Shown here piece by piece: positions 21,365 to 32,486 of a stretch of DNA of 64,000 nt. Source of the stretch: Nematopogon swammerdamellus (taxonomy: Eukaryota; Arthropoda; Insecta; Lepidoptera; Adelidae); contig OX336340.1 in assembly GCA_946902875.1 (NCBI GenBank), positions 18,491,566 through 18,555,565 of the forward strand, in the 5' to 3' direction. The translations under genes were made by a program, and so were the position numbers. Below the pieces are notes generated by a model. It saw nothing but the letters and a program-made list of their open reading frames with translations. It was not told the DNA's origin and searched no databases. How positions within the stretch are numbered: the first letter of the stretch is position 1; every line of letters starts with the position of its first letter.

Positions 21365-23992
21365 TCAATACTAATAATAAATCTGTAAGGGATGGTCATG
21401 GAGTAAGTTACTTTGTTTTAGGAAATATTGAGTTTGTAGCCTCTATGTATGATACTAAAGCTAAATTGACGATTTTTAGAAATCTTTTCTGTATGTATGT
21501 ATGTATGTATGTATGTATGTATGTTCCTCCATAACTCTTAAAGCCATAATCCGAATTTGATGAAACTTAGTACAAACCCATTTTACTATACGGGACACAG
21601 GATAGGCTTACTAAAATTCACTTCCGGCTACGCTAATATGGCTCCCATACCAATCGAATTGTTCCAAGCGCCGAAATAATGGGCGGCGCGGCGCGGCGGG
21701 GGTTAGTAGCGCGTCTCGCGGAGACTGGCAGCCCGCCGGCGGCGAAGGCGCGGGACGCGGCGCGGGGTGCGGTCTATTCGGTGGTCTGGCGGAGCGCGGT
21801 GTGTGTGTGTATGCATTGTCTCGGCAGAGTTTCTTATATTTTAATTCGATTCATAATATTATGTAGGTTAACTTCGTTAGGTATCTATTTGATTAATTTT
21901 AGGTGCAAACCTATGTAAAAGTGTTATTGCGAGTCGATGTTAGCGGATATTTATTTAACTGAAGTTCCTATTTGATTTAAGTTAATTGATCGTGTGTTTA
22001 TTATATTGTACGTAGTGTAGCATGCGCGGTATATTAGCGAAGAGATTCTTATTTTTACCCGATTACCGCGAAGCGTAAAGGAGAGTTATGTTTTTGACCG
22101 GTATGTATGTATGTATGTATGTTCAACTGTTCCCTCATAATAACTTCGACACTACTTATCATAATTTGACAAATGAGGTATCGTTGGATGCGTCTTGACC
22201 GTACGCTGGTCGTCAAGACGCATCCAACGTCTATAGGCTATAGGATATGGCGCCCTCTAGAGGACATAAGTAATGATAAAAAATTGCCCGCGGCTTCGCT
22301 CGCGTGAAATTCGTATTTCAAAGGAAAAAAGTAAGTAACTAAGGGCGACCTGGGTTCAGGTAAACGATAAACCGTCTCGAAGAAAGTGAGTAACTTTTTG
22401 AGGCCGAAGGCGAAGTTGCGTTCAGGAAGACGATAAACCTTCTCGAAGACAGTAAGTAACTATGGGCGAGGCCGAAGGCCGAGCTGCGTTCAGGAAGAGG
22501 ATAAACCATCTTTAAGAAAGTAAGTAACAAAGAGCGAGGCCGAAGGCCGAGCTGCGTTCAGGAAGAGGATAACCTTTTCGAAGAAAGTAAGTAATTATGG
22601 GCGAGGCCGAAGGCCGAGCTGCGTTCAGGATGAGGGTAAACTTTTCGAAGAAAGTAAGTAACAGAGGGCGAGGCTGATGGCGGAGCTGCGTTCAGGAAAA
22701 CGATAAACCTTCTCGAAGACAGTAAGTAACTATGGGCGAGGCCGCAGGCCGAGCTGCGTTCAGGAAGAGGATAACCTTTTCGAAGAAAGTAAGTAACAGA
22801 GGGCGAGGCCGAAGGCCGAGCTGCGTTCAGGAAGACGATAAACCTTTTCGAAGACAGTAAGCAACTATGGGCGAGGCCGAAGGCCGAGCTGCATTCAGCA
22901 TGCGGGTAAACTTTTCGAAGAAAGTAAGTAACAGAGGGCGAGGCCGAAGGCCGAGCTGCGTTCAGGAAAACGATAAACCTTCTCGAAGACAGTAAGTAAC
23001 TATGGGCGAGGCCGAAGGCCGAGCTGCGTTCAGGAAGAGGATGACCTGTTCGAAGAAAGTAAGTAACAGAGGGCGAGGCCGAAGGCCGAGCTTCATTCAG
23101 GAAGACGATAAACCTTTTTGAAGACAGTAAGTAACTATAGGCGAGGCCGAAGGCCGAGCTGCGTTCAGGAAGACGATAAATTCTCGAAGACAGTAAGTAA
23201 CTATGGGCAAGGCCGAAGGCCGAGATGTGTTCAGGAAGAGGATAAACCTTTTCGAAGAAAGTAAGTAACAAAGAAGTTACTTTCTTCGAGAAGATTTATG
23301 GTCTTCCTGAACGCAGCTCGGCCTTCGGACTCGCCCTCGGTTACTTACATTCTTCGAAAAGGTTATCCTCTTCCTGAACGCAACTCGGCCTTCGGGCTCG
23401 CCCTTTGTTACTTACTTTTTAAAGATGGTTTATCCTCTTCCTGAACGCAGCTCGGCCTTCGGCCTCGCCCTCTGTTACTTACTTTCTTAGAAAATGTTAT
23501 CCTCTTCCTGAACGCAGCTCGGCCTTCGGCCTCGCCCATAGTTACTTACTGTCTTCGAGAAGGTTCAATTTTCCTGAACGCAGCTCGGCCTTCGGCCTCG
23601 CCCTCTGTTACTTACTTTCTTCGAAAAGTTTACCCTCATCCTGAACGAAGCTCGGCCTTCGGCCTCGCCCATAGTTACTTACTTTCTTCGAAAAGGTTAT
23701 CCTCTTCCTGAACGCAGCTCGGCTTTCGGCCTCGCCCTTTGTTACTTACTTTCTTATAGATGGTTTGTCCTCTTCCTGAACGCAGCTCGGCCTTCGGCCT
23801 CGCCCATAGTTACTTACTGTCTTCGAGAAGGTTTATCGTCTTCCTGAACGCAACTCCGCCTTCGGCCTCAAAATGTTACTCACTTTCTTCGAGATGGTTT
23901 ATCGTTTACCTGAACCCAGCTCGCCCTTAGTTACTTACTTTCTTCCTTTGAAATACAAATTTCACGCGAGCGAAGCCGCGGGCAAAGGCTAG
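21365..23992 (+). mobile_element. Helitron-like non-autonomous element, complete
   Basis: Starts TCAATACTAATAATAAATC at 21365 (preceded by A) and ends with the GCGAGCGAAGCCGCGGGC hairpin and CTAG at 23989-23992 (followed by T), matching the Helitron rule of TC...hairpin...CTAG inserted between A and T without target duplication. Inside: conserved 5' module (21365-21660), TATG run, GC-rich block (21679-21790), a second TATG run (22102-22122), the 44-bp hairpin (about 22185-22228), and a palindromic ~67-bp array (22340-23940). The array is bounded by inverted copies of the element's own 3' terminus (about 22285 and 23992). No Rep/helicase gene, so non-autonomous. Confidence 0.72.
22340..23940. 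repeat. Palindromic ~67-bp minisatellite array
   Basis: About 14 units in the GGCCGAAGGCC orientation to 23272, a switch point ('gtaacaaagaagttac'), then about ten units in the opposite orientation. The left arm closely matches the reverse complement of 1-925. Confidence 0.92.
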
Positions 23993-24039
23993 TGGTAGAA
24001 TAATACCCTATCAATCCGACTGGACATTCACGTCTTTGC

Positions 24040-24253
24040 CTATGTGATTCAACATATCTCCGCCAGATTATAAGGCTATTTAAAACCTATACGCGACTAT
24101 TCATGAGCTGAGAATTGGGGTCGAAAGTGAACGCAGTCGGGTAAAATGTACTAATTCGGTTAGCTTTCATGTAATTTGCTCAAAAACTACTCAACCGATT
24201 AACATAGTCTTCACTGACTTCGCCGCGAGCGGGACCTGGGGCACAGGTACTAG
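24040..24253 (-). repeat. Possible second Helitron-like terminus type
   Basis: On the minus strand it begins CTAGTACCTGTGCCCCAGG, followed by 'tcccgctcgcggcgaag' and 'aatcggttgagtag'. This resembles the GC-rich end of short insect non-autonomous elements. Low confidence in the boundaries. Confidence 0.35.
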
Positions 24254-24400
24254 TAATATGTATTTTTATTGAAAGCCCTAAATATGGCGCCGAGCCACCC
24301 ATAAGGTGTCTAACGACGCACATAGACATTCGGTCGTATGCGAGGGTTGCGAATGCCATGCCGACCTGACAGGTGCCCATTCAAGCCCCTCTTGAAGAAC
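24241..24400 (-). pseudogene. LINE 3'-end remnant
   Basis: The reverse complement matches 4735-4870: 'gaatgggcacctgtcagg', 'cgaccgaatgtc', 'gacaccttatgggtggctcg'. It ends in 'caataaaaata'. It is a 5'-truncated copy of the same LINE. Confidence 0.6.
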
Positions 24401-26655
24401 CCGTCGCATGTGTGGGTCGCATTGAAAACATCATTTGTTTGAATTCGCCGACCACTGTGAAGTCGTTTAAAAATATTCATCACATCACCAGTTGTGGTGA
24501 TACAGATATTCTATCTCGCGAAGTCCGTTTGGCTATGAATGTTGCCAGACGTGCACATGCACATTGGTTTAGTATGTGTAACCTCGAGAGCGCTCAGTCA
24601 CGATCGCGACGCGGTCCACGCACACAACACACACACCTTCGCTCATCAGTACACGTCACTACTACAACCAGAGCCAAACGGACTTCGTGAGATAGAAATG
24701 TATGACGTCACCTGTAAGAAAGCATGAATCTTTATCAATGTGAGAATACATATGAAACTCATTTTCCTGAAAGAAAATAATAAAATATTTTATTGTACTT
24801 CATAACATTATGCTTATTTTCTCTGAGATTGTTTCGAGCGCCTAATATCGGCTCTCTCCGCACACCGCGTCCCCTCCGTCCCCTCCGCGCGCCGCCCGCG
24901 CCGCGCCCCGGCTGTGCCCGTGAATAAGCATTGAGGATCAAAGTCTGAATAAAAGATTTCATTTTAATTGTTTATTTGCCATATTTTCGAGAGTGTTTCT
25001 TTCGTTCAACATTAATGGGCCACTTTGTTTTAATGGTTGGTTCGGTGTTCGTGGAAACGATAAGAGAGATAACTCCTTGTCAACATGGGCTTCGGCGTGC
25101 TTCTTCGGTCTTTCAATGTTTTGTTCGTCACAGAGATGACGCAGTGGGCTACGAATTTAAACAGAAACAAGGAAAATGGCCATGGAATTTTGTTCAATGT
25201 TGTATTTCACTAGATCCAAAATAATACTAATAAGTATTTAACCTAATTTATTTTCCCAATAGTAAAGGGGTTATTTATTAAATTCATAGGAAAACAACAT
25301 TATAATTACACTTGCATTATCTGAAGTATGCAAACGCATTACATTGCATTTGCATATTAATGGTAAACTTAGTAATTAAAAAAAAACTGTATAAGGTTTC
25401 TTACTCCGTTCTTCCTTATAGATTGCGTTACTGAACGGGACATGACAAAATAATGTTGTGTGTTCTTTACGGCGAAATAAATGTCTGAATCTGAATCATT
25501 GTAAAACTAAGGAAACAACTATGAATATGAAAAAACTGTACACTGATTGATTATATTCGGAATAAAATCAACCAGGGCGCCTTAAAATGCGTAACTGAAC
25601 ATGTTAGAACAGTTTTCTGTCTGTATGTCTGTACGCTCATCACGCAAAACCCACTCAATGAAATTTGACGAAACTTTGTATAGTGACAGTGTATAACCTG
25701 AAATAACATAATATTATAAAATATATAAAAAAAATATCAAACATTTAAATCGTGCACTCCAAAGTACAGGTTTCTTGACAGTTGTTCTTGAAGAAAGTAA
25801 CTTCGGCGAGGCCGAAGATCTACTTTCTTTACTAGCCTTTACTATGGCCAAATTACAATTACTTTTTTAAAATTACCATTAATGTACAGGTGACTTACCA
25901 CGGTCATATTATATAATCATATGTTACATGATCACGATGAGATCAGTAATTTATCGTAAATATTTCACTTTGTTTATAGAACTTGCTCGGATCAACTTGA
26001 TCCACCCAAACGTACCCGTATCGTAGGTTAAATTTGTTGTACTCTGCCAGTAGATTGTATGCATACGCAAAAGTATAATAAATACTAGTAATAAACACAC
26101 CCATCTACATCCAAACTTATTTATTTACCCGATAATAACGTGGTTATTTAAATTGAGAGGAAAACAATATAAATAATCATTTGTGTAAAACAATCTCGAA
26201 TTATTTGCGAGTATCGAGCACGAATGATTAACCTTTTCGATTCAGTTAGTTTCCATTATAGTGATTGATTTATGAGGCATTCATAATCATATTTGCTGTC
26301 TATGTAGTATTATTAGACGTCCTTTCGAATATCAATTTCACTAGGTATTTCATTTCGTTTAATATCAGTGTTACATGAAGAGAATTGCTTTCATCGAACG
26401 TAATAATAATATGTAGAGTGTAAAATTGTAAGCTGAAATTCTTCCCCAGTGTTATTCTTTCATCACTTAAATAATATGTAACGCTTTAATATTAGATGAG
26501 ATTACCCATCCCCGACTCTAGTGTTCATAGCCTTCAAAAAATATGTTCTATTTGCATGAACCGCTTGAGCTCCTCGCTAACAATTAACTCCTCTTCAGTA
26601 ACACAGGTTTCAGTTTAAAACGTCTGATTAAATTAAATTTAAAAAAAACCAGCCA
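24401..26655. other. Long stretch without recognisable genes
   Basis: Contains a GC-rich patch at 24840-24925 and an isolated scrap of the 67-bp unit at about 25790-25830 ('gaagaaagtaacttcggcga'). A polyadenylation-like 'aataaatgtctgaatctgaa' lies at about 25480. No protein frame is recognisable. Confidence 0.5.
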
Positions 26656-26932
26656 AGTGCGAGTCGGAGAGAGTTGTATGGGGACTCCCCTTAATTTTTA
26701 ATTTTTTCATTATTTTTGTTATATCCGCCAAAATATATATATTTTTTTAATTACATATTTTTTGCTTTATCCGTCAAAATAACACATATTCATTGAAAAA
26801 TTCAACCGGCTAGCTAATACGGTTCCAAAGATACAACCATGATACGGACGAAAAGACGTACGTACGGAAAGACAAGACATTGTGGGCTTAGTAATAGGCT
26901 TCCGGGTACGGGAACCTAAAAACCAGATTTAA
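26656..26932 (+). repeat. Interspersed repeat (family D, 'GTTCCGTA' type)
   Basis: Begins 'ccagccaagtgcgagtcgg', then 'agttgtatggggactcc', a diverged middle, 'aatacggttccaaagataca' and ends 'ggcttccgggtacgggaacc'. Related pieces: 27110-27245, 41990-42160, 48409-48560, 48725-48850, 54805-54865. Confidence 0.65.
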
Positions 26933-27109
26933 ATAAGTAGGTATCCAAATGTAATTACCAGTGGTTTGACCAAGCATGTCGCATATGAACTTTAGGCGAC
27001 AGTGACCAACAATACACGATCTCGCGGTCACAGTATAGGTACTATATAATTCATTGTTATGTATATTATAGTTATATGTATCTGTATGTGCCTAACCAAT
27101 AAATACTTT

Positions 27110-27245
27110 TTAAATTTCCGTACCCCCTATACGGAAGCCCATTACTAAGCCTACAACATCTGTCATGGGTCTGTCTGTCCGTCCATCCGTTCGTTCATCC
27201 ATGGCAGTATCTTTGGAACCGTAAAAGCTAGTCGATTGAAAGAGG
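27110..27245 (-). repeat. Family D interspersed repeat, partial, inverted
   Basis: 'ttccgtaccccctatacgga', 'ctgtctgtccgtccatccgt' and 'tatctttggaaccgtaaaag' correspond to the reverse complement of the right end of 26656-26932. Confidence 0.65.
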
Positions 27246-27311
27246 ATGGGCAAAAATGTATGAACTCTGGTATAGCCCCCAATAGCAATTAACTATATAT
27301 CAATAGAAAGG

Positions 27312-27365
27312 TAATTTTATGTACATAACTATGCACTGGTGTGCATAGTTATGTACATAAAATTA
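27312..27365. repeat. Perfect 25-bp-arm hairpin
   Basis: Arms 27312-27336 and 27341-27365 are perfect reverse complements around a TGGT loop; the arm core is TTTATGTACATAACTATGCA. A shorter TTATGTACATAA copy follows at about 27369-27380. Confidence 0.9.
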
Positions 27366-27454
27366 TTTTTTATGTACATAATTGTTGTCGGATCGGAGCT
27401 ATTCTGCTTTAAGTATGAAATATAAATGTTCAGTTTTTTCTATATATCACATCT

Positions 27455-27640
27455 TAGCGTAACCGGAAATGAATTTTATTTTATCTATCCTGTGTCTCGT
27501 ATTGCTAAATGTGCGTGTACTAAGTTTCATCAAATTCAGATGATCGGTTTAAGAGTTATGTAGGAACATACATACATACAGAAAATATTTCTAAAAATCG
27601 TCAATTTAGTTTTAGTATCACATGTGAAAAATTAAGGCGG
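27455..27640 (-). repeat. Helitron-like 5' module, solitary fragment
   Basis: Carries 'cttagcgtaaccggaaatga', 'cctgtgtctcgtattgc', a short CATA run and 'aaaatcgtcaatttag', the same order as 33380-33570. Both element ends are missing. Confidence 0.65.
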
Positions 27641-27699
27641 GTTTCGATACAATAAACGTGTTTTTTGTTTGATATAAATAAATAAAAATAATAATAAAC

Positions 27700-28840
27700 C
27701 TCAGTGCGCGAGTCCGACTTGCACTTGGCCGGGTGTTATTTGATCTGGTTTACTGGAATCTAGTTCAAAATAATTGCGCAGTACCGTAGAAATGTGTAAA
27801 ACAAAGTTTCTTATATACATATAAGTGAACACAACAGCTTACTATATATTTTCTCTCAAATAATAACAAGCTCGCAACATGGCCCGAAGTATTAGGAGCA
27901 CTATGAATTAGATTGCGGTGCGCTACAGAGTCCAGTGTTATTGCGCGACTCCAACGAATCTTGACCCGGAATCACAAAGCAAGAGCGGTCCCTTACCCTC
28001 CGAAAGAAGGGATAATGGTGTACTCGTGGTCTGCGAAGGGACCAGGGACTCCGCGGCATGCGTTCAAATTACGACACACTTTTGGGTTAAAATTCAACTC
28101 TACAAGCGTAATAAGTAATAACATATCCTTTCTGCGCTGTGCTCTTTTTAACCCGTGCATATAATTTGTATATTTGCATTTATTGTTTATTGTACTCCAT
28201 TTTGCTATAAAATATGGTACAAAAAGGTCGGCTTAATGCAGACCCGCATTGTATTCAAGCAAACCTTTTAGACCGATAGCGCTGGGCTATTTTGAGGACA
28301 TAAGTTAAAAAAATTCTAAACTTGCTTATTTCTTGCCTGTGGATACAGTCGTACATAAGAAGCATAATATTGCGTTTTGTGTCACATCTGTCACTTGCAT
28401 TTTCAGCAATTCGAAGATTTGTGGTTGTTTTTTTTAATTCCATTCAAAACTGGCCAAATTAATCTAAACTTTAAAATAATTATGGTATCATATCTAGGAT
28501 AGCCTGCGGAGTGTGCAAACCCAGTTTGTGTCATCTTCGTCCAGTGCAAACTGACCTATGGTCAGTATGTAAAAACAGTGCCTAAAACAAAATTAGAATT
28601 GACAAAATTGTTATTTCCTATCTCAGATCACTTACGTATGCCCATTAAATGAATTTGTGCCAAATTAGGGCACGCAATTTTAAGATTTTCAATTATGTTA
28701 TTTTTCCAAGCTACAAAAGCTTCAAAAAAATATTAGAATGATTAGAGTTTACATATTCAATTTCATAAATGCATGAAAAATGTACATTGTAAATTTGTGT
28801 CATTTTCATGCTCGAAATAAATGAATAAAACACAAAAACA
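27700..28840. other. Mostly unrecognised stretch
   Basis: 27705-27740 holds an inverted family D scrap ('gcgcgagtccgacttgcact'). 28690-28815 resembles, in inverse orientation, the degenerate ~140-bp repeats at 33881-34330 (shared 'tttgtgtcatttt' and 'gtttacatat' blocks). The remainder was not recognised. Confidence 0.45.
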
Positions 28841-28844
28841 GTTG

Positions 28845-29045
28845 TTGCGGTGAAAGCGGACGGACGCGGGCAGGTGGCGGCGGGCGGGGGGCATACGCAC
28901 GCACACGCGTTCGTTCGGTACCTACGATTTCTTCTATGCGAAGCGGCGGCCGGTGGCTGGCTGGCGTGCCCCGCGTGCCCCGCGTGCCTCGCTCGCTCGC
29001 CTCGCCCGCCGCGCCGCCCGCGCCCGCGCTCGCACTTCGTGCAAA
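28845..29045 (+). repeat. GC-rich block, dispersed copy
   Basis: The end of the block, 'gctcgctcgcctcgcccgcc' to 'gcgctcgcacttcgtgc', is repeated in the same orientation at 33775-33845. High CpG content gives arginine/alanine-rich frames that look artificial. Confidence 0.6.
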
Positions 29046-29265
29046 GAAGTTTGGTATCTCCTATAGAGATAATAAATAATGCAGTGCGAATTTTGTACAA
29101 AGCCCGCGTCTGCAATCTCAATACCTACGAATGTCAATGGTCAATGTGGTCAATATTATTTAAGATTGACGCTTCGATTCGCTTAAAATTTGCATAAGTT
29201 CAAACTGACCCACCTTTCATGACCCTAACACAATCGTGCTGAACTAATATCCCGTTTTCTGTGAG

Positions 29266-32200
29266 AACTAGAAACTTCGTCATGAACTTTTGTTTTGGTC
29301 ATAACTCGAGAACCACTGGTGCTAGACCCATCGTGTTGGTACTCAAAACTTCAGGTCTCGGTGAGATCTATCCATCTGTCACGTGAACTTTTGTTTTGGT
29401 CATAACTCTAGAACCACTGGTGCTAGACCCATCGTGTTGGTACTCAAACTTCAGGTCTCGGTGAGATCTATCCATCTGTCACGTGAACTTTTGTTTTGGT
29501 CATAACTCGAAAACCACTGGTGCTAGACCCATCGTGTTGCTACTCAAACTTCAGGTCTCGGTGAGATCTATCCATCTGTCACGTGAACTTTTGTTTTGGT
29601 CATAACTCGAGAACCACTGGTGCTAGACCCATCGTGTTGGTACTCAAACTTCAAGTCTCGGTGAGATCTATCTATCTGTCACGTGAACTTTTGTTTTGTT
29701 CATAACTCGAGAACCACTGGTGTTAGACCCATCGTGTTGGTACTCAAACTTCAGGTCTCGGTGAGATCTATCCATCTGTCACGTGAACTTTTGTTTTGGT
29801 CATAACTCGAAAACCACTGGTGCTAGACCCATCGTGTTGCTACTCAAACTTCAGGTCTCGGTGAGATCTATCCATCTGTCACGTGAACTTTTGTTTTGGT
29901 CATAACTCGAGAACCACTGGTGCTAGACCCATCATGTTGCTACTCAAACTTCAGGTCTCGGTGAGATCTATCCATCTGTCACGTGAACTTTTGTTTTGGT
30001 CATAACTCGAGAACCACTGCTGCTAGACCCATCGTGTTGGTACTCAAACTTCAAGTCTCGGTGAGATCTATCCATCTGTCACGTGAACTTTTGTTTTGGT
30101 CATAACTCGAGAACCACTGGTGCTAGACCCATCGCGTTGCTACTCAAACTTCAGGTCTCGGTGAGATCTATCCATCTGTCACGTGAACTTTTGTTTTGGT
30201 CATAACTCGAGAACCACTGGTGCTAGACCCATCGTGTTGGTACTCAAACTTCATGTCTCGCTGAGATCTATCCATCTGTCAAGGCACCTTTGTTTTGGTC
30301 ATAACTCGAGAACCACTGGTGCTAGACCCATCGTGTTGGTGCTCAAACTTCATGTCTCGATGAAATCTATCCATCTGTCACGTGAACTTTTGTTTTGGTC
30401 ATAACTCGAGAACCACTGGTGCTAGACCCATCGTGTTGGTACTCAAACTTCATGTCTCGCTGAGATCTATCCATCTGTCATGTGAACTTTTGTTTTGGTC
30501 ATAACTCGAGAACCACTGGTGCTAGACCCATCGTGTTGCTACTCAAACTTCAGGTCTCGGTGAGATCTATCCATCTGTCACGTGAACTTTTGTTTTGGTC
30601 ATAACTCGAGAACCACTGGTGCTAGACCCATCGTGTTGCTACTCAAACTTCAGGTCTCGGTGAGATCTATCCACCTGTCACGTGAACTTTGTTTTGGTCA
30701 TAACTCGAGAACCACTGGTGCTAGACCCATCGTGTTGGTACTCAAACTTCAGGTCTCGGTGAGATCTATCCAACTGTCACGTGATCTTTTGTTTTGGTCA
30801 TAACTCGAGAACCACTGGTGCTAGACCCATCGTGTTGGTACTCAAACTTCAAGTCTCGGTGAGATCTCTCCATCTGTCAGCTGAACTTTTGTTTTCATCA
30901 TAACTCGAGAATCACTGGTGCTAGACACAACGTGTTGGTACTCAAACTTCAGGTCTCGGTGAGATCTATCCATCTGTGTGAGTACCAACACGATGGGTCT
31001 AGCACCAGTGGTTCTCGAGTTATGACCAAAACAAAAGTTCACGTGATAGATGGATAGATCTCACCGAGACCTGAAGTTTGAGTAGCAACATGATGGGTCT
31101 AGCACCAGTGGTTCTAGAGTTATGACCAAAACAAAAGTTCAGCTGACAGATGGAGAGATCTCACCGAGACTTGAAGTTTGAGTACCAACACGATGGGTCT
31201 AGCACCAGTGGTTCTCGAGTTATGACCAAAACAAAAGTTCACGTGACAGATGGATAGATCTCACCGAGACATGAAGTTTGAGTACCAACACGATGGGTCT
31301 AGCACCAGTGGTTCTCGAGTTATGACTAGGGCTTGCATTATCCGGCCGTTTTTACTATCCGGATAATACGAATATTACACAAAAAAATATCCGGATATCC
31401 GGATTATCCGGATAATTTTAAATCAAGCCAAAATTTTCTTATAAATATTTTTATTGAACAAAGGAACGACGGAAAATGAATCAAATTATTACCTTGTGTT
31501 ATAACTTATCAACTAATCGAACAGAAGTCACTTATAGAAGTTTTTTTTTACTTCTACTTATAAGAGGTACAAGCACAAACTGCATAGCTAGCATAACATT
31601 CATAAGTCGGCAGCTCGGCTACATACAACCAATTTCAACCAAACCAGCCTAAGGAATATAAACTTAAAACTTATAGATCTCACCGAGACCTGAAGTTTGA
31701 GTAGCAACATGATGGGTCTAGCACCAGTGGTTCTAGAGTTATGACCAAAACAAAAGTTCACGTGACAGATGGATAGATCTCACCGAGACCTGAAGTTTGA
31801 GTACCAACACGATGGGTCTAGCACCAGTGGTTCTCGAGTTATGACCAAAACAAAAGTTCACGTGACAGATGGATAGATCTCACCGAGACATGAAGTTTGA
31901 GTACCAACACGATGGGTCTAGCACCAGTGGTTCTCGAGTTATGATTATGACCAAAACAAAAGTTCACGTGACAGGTGGATAGATCTCACCGAGACCTAAA
32001 TTTTGAGTACCAACACAATGGGTCTAGCACCAGTGGTTCTCGAGTTATGATCAAAACAAAAGTTCACGTGACAGATGGATAGATCTCACCGAGACCTGAA
32101 GTTTGAGTAGCAACATGATGGGTCTAGCACCAGTGGTTCTAGAATTATGACCAAAACAAAAGTTCACGTGACAGATGGATAGATCTCACCGAGACCTGAA

Positions 32201-32486
32201 GTTTGAGTAGCAACACGATGGGTCTAACACCAGTGGTTTTCGAGTTATGACCAAAACAAAAGTTCACGTGACAGATGGATAGATCTCACCGAGACCTGAA
32301 GTTTGAGTAGCAACACGATGGGTCTAGCACCAGTGGTTCTCGAGTTATGACCAAAACAAAAGTTCACGTGACAGATGGATAGATCTCACCGAGACATGAA
32401 GTTTGAGTACCAACACGATGGGTCTAGCACCAGTGGTTCTCGAGTTATGACCAAAACAAAGGTTCACGTGACAGATAGATAGATTT
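29266..32486. repeat. Palindromic array of 100-bp units
   Basis: Units recur every 100 bp (the motif CATAACTCGAGAACCACTGG is near 29301, 29501, 29601, 29701 and onward). About 17 units read forward to 30975; near 30976 the array flips and about 12 units read in reverse, interrupted by an unrelated insert at 31328-31672. Each unit contains CACGTG and CTCGAG palindromes. Since 100 is not a multiple of three, the apparent frames shift between units and are not genes. The same unit occurs at 57284-57578 and 58630-58738 inside a transposon. Confidence 0.95.
31328..31672 (+). mobile_element. Insert within the 100-bp array
   Basis: The array stops after 'gttatgac' and resumes mid-unit at 'tagatctcacc'. 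The insert starts TAGGGCTTGCATTATCCGG and contains stacked CCGGAT/ATCCGG palindromes at 31340-31415, a subterminal style seen in some hAT elements. No matching right terminus or target duplication is visible, so it may be a truncated element end. Confidence 0.5.

Noticed and set aside
22558..23271. 237-codon minus-strand frame with repeated F-I-V-F-L-N-A-A-R-P-S-A-S blocks
   Set aside because: A product of the ~67-bp tandem unit; frames shift with unit length and break in sister arrays.
28711..29197. Overlapping Arg/Ala/Pro-rich frames on both strands
   Set aside because: Both strands open through a CpG-rich block, which points to composition rather than coding.
30183..31042. 73-codon frames with repeated S-R-T-T-G-A-R-P-I-V-L
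   Set aside because: The 100-bp unit is not a multiple of three; the same unit is read in different frames on both strands.
29266..32486. CRISPR array
   Set aside because: Units are contiguous with no unique spacers, and the setting is eukaryotic.
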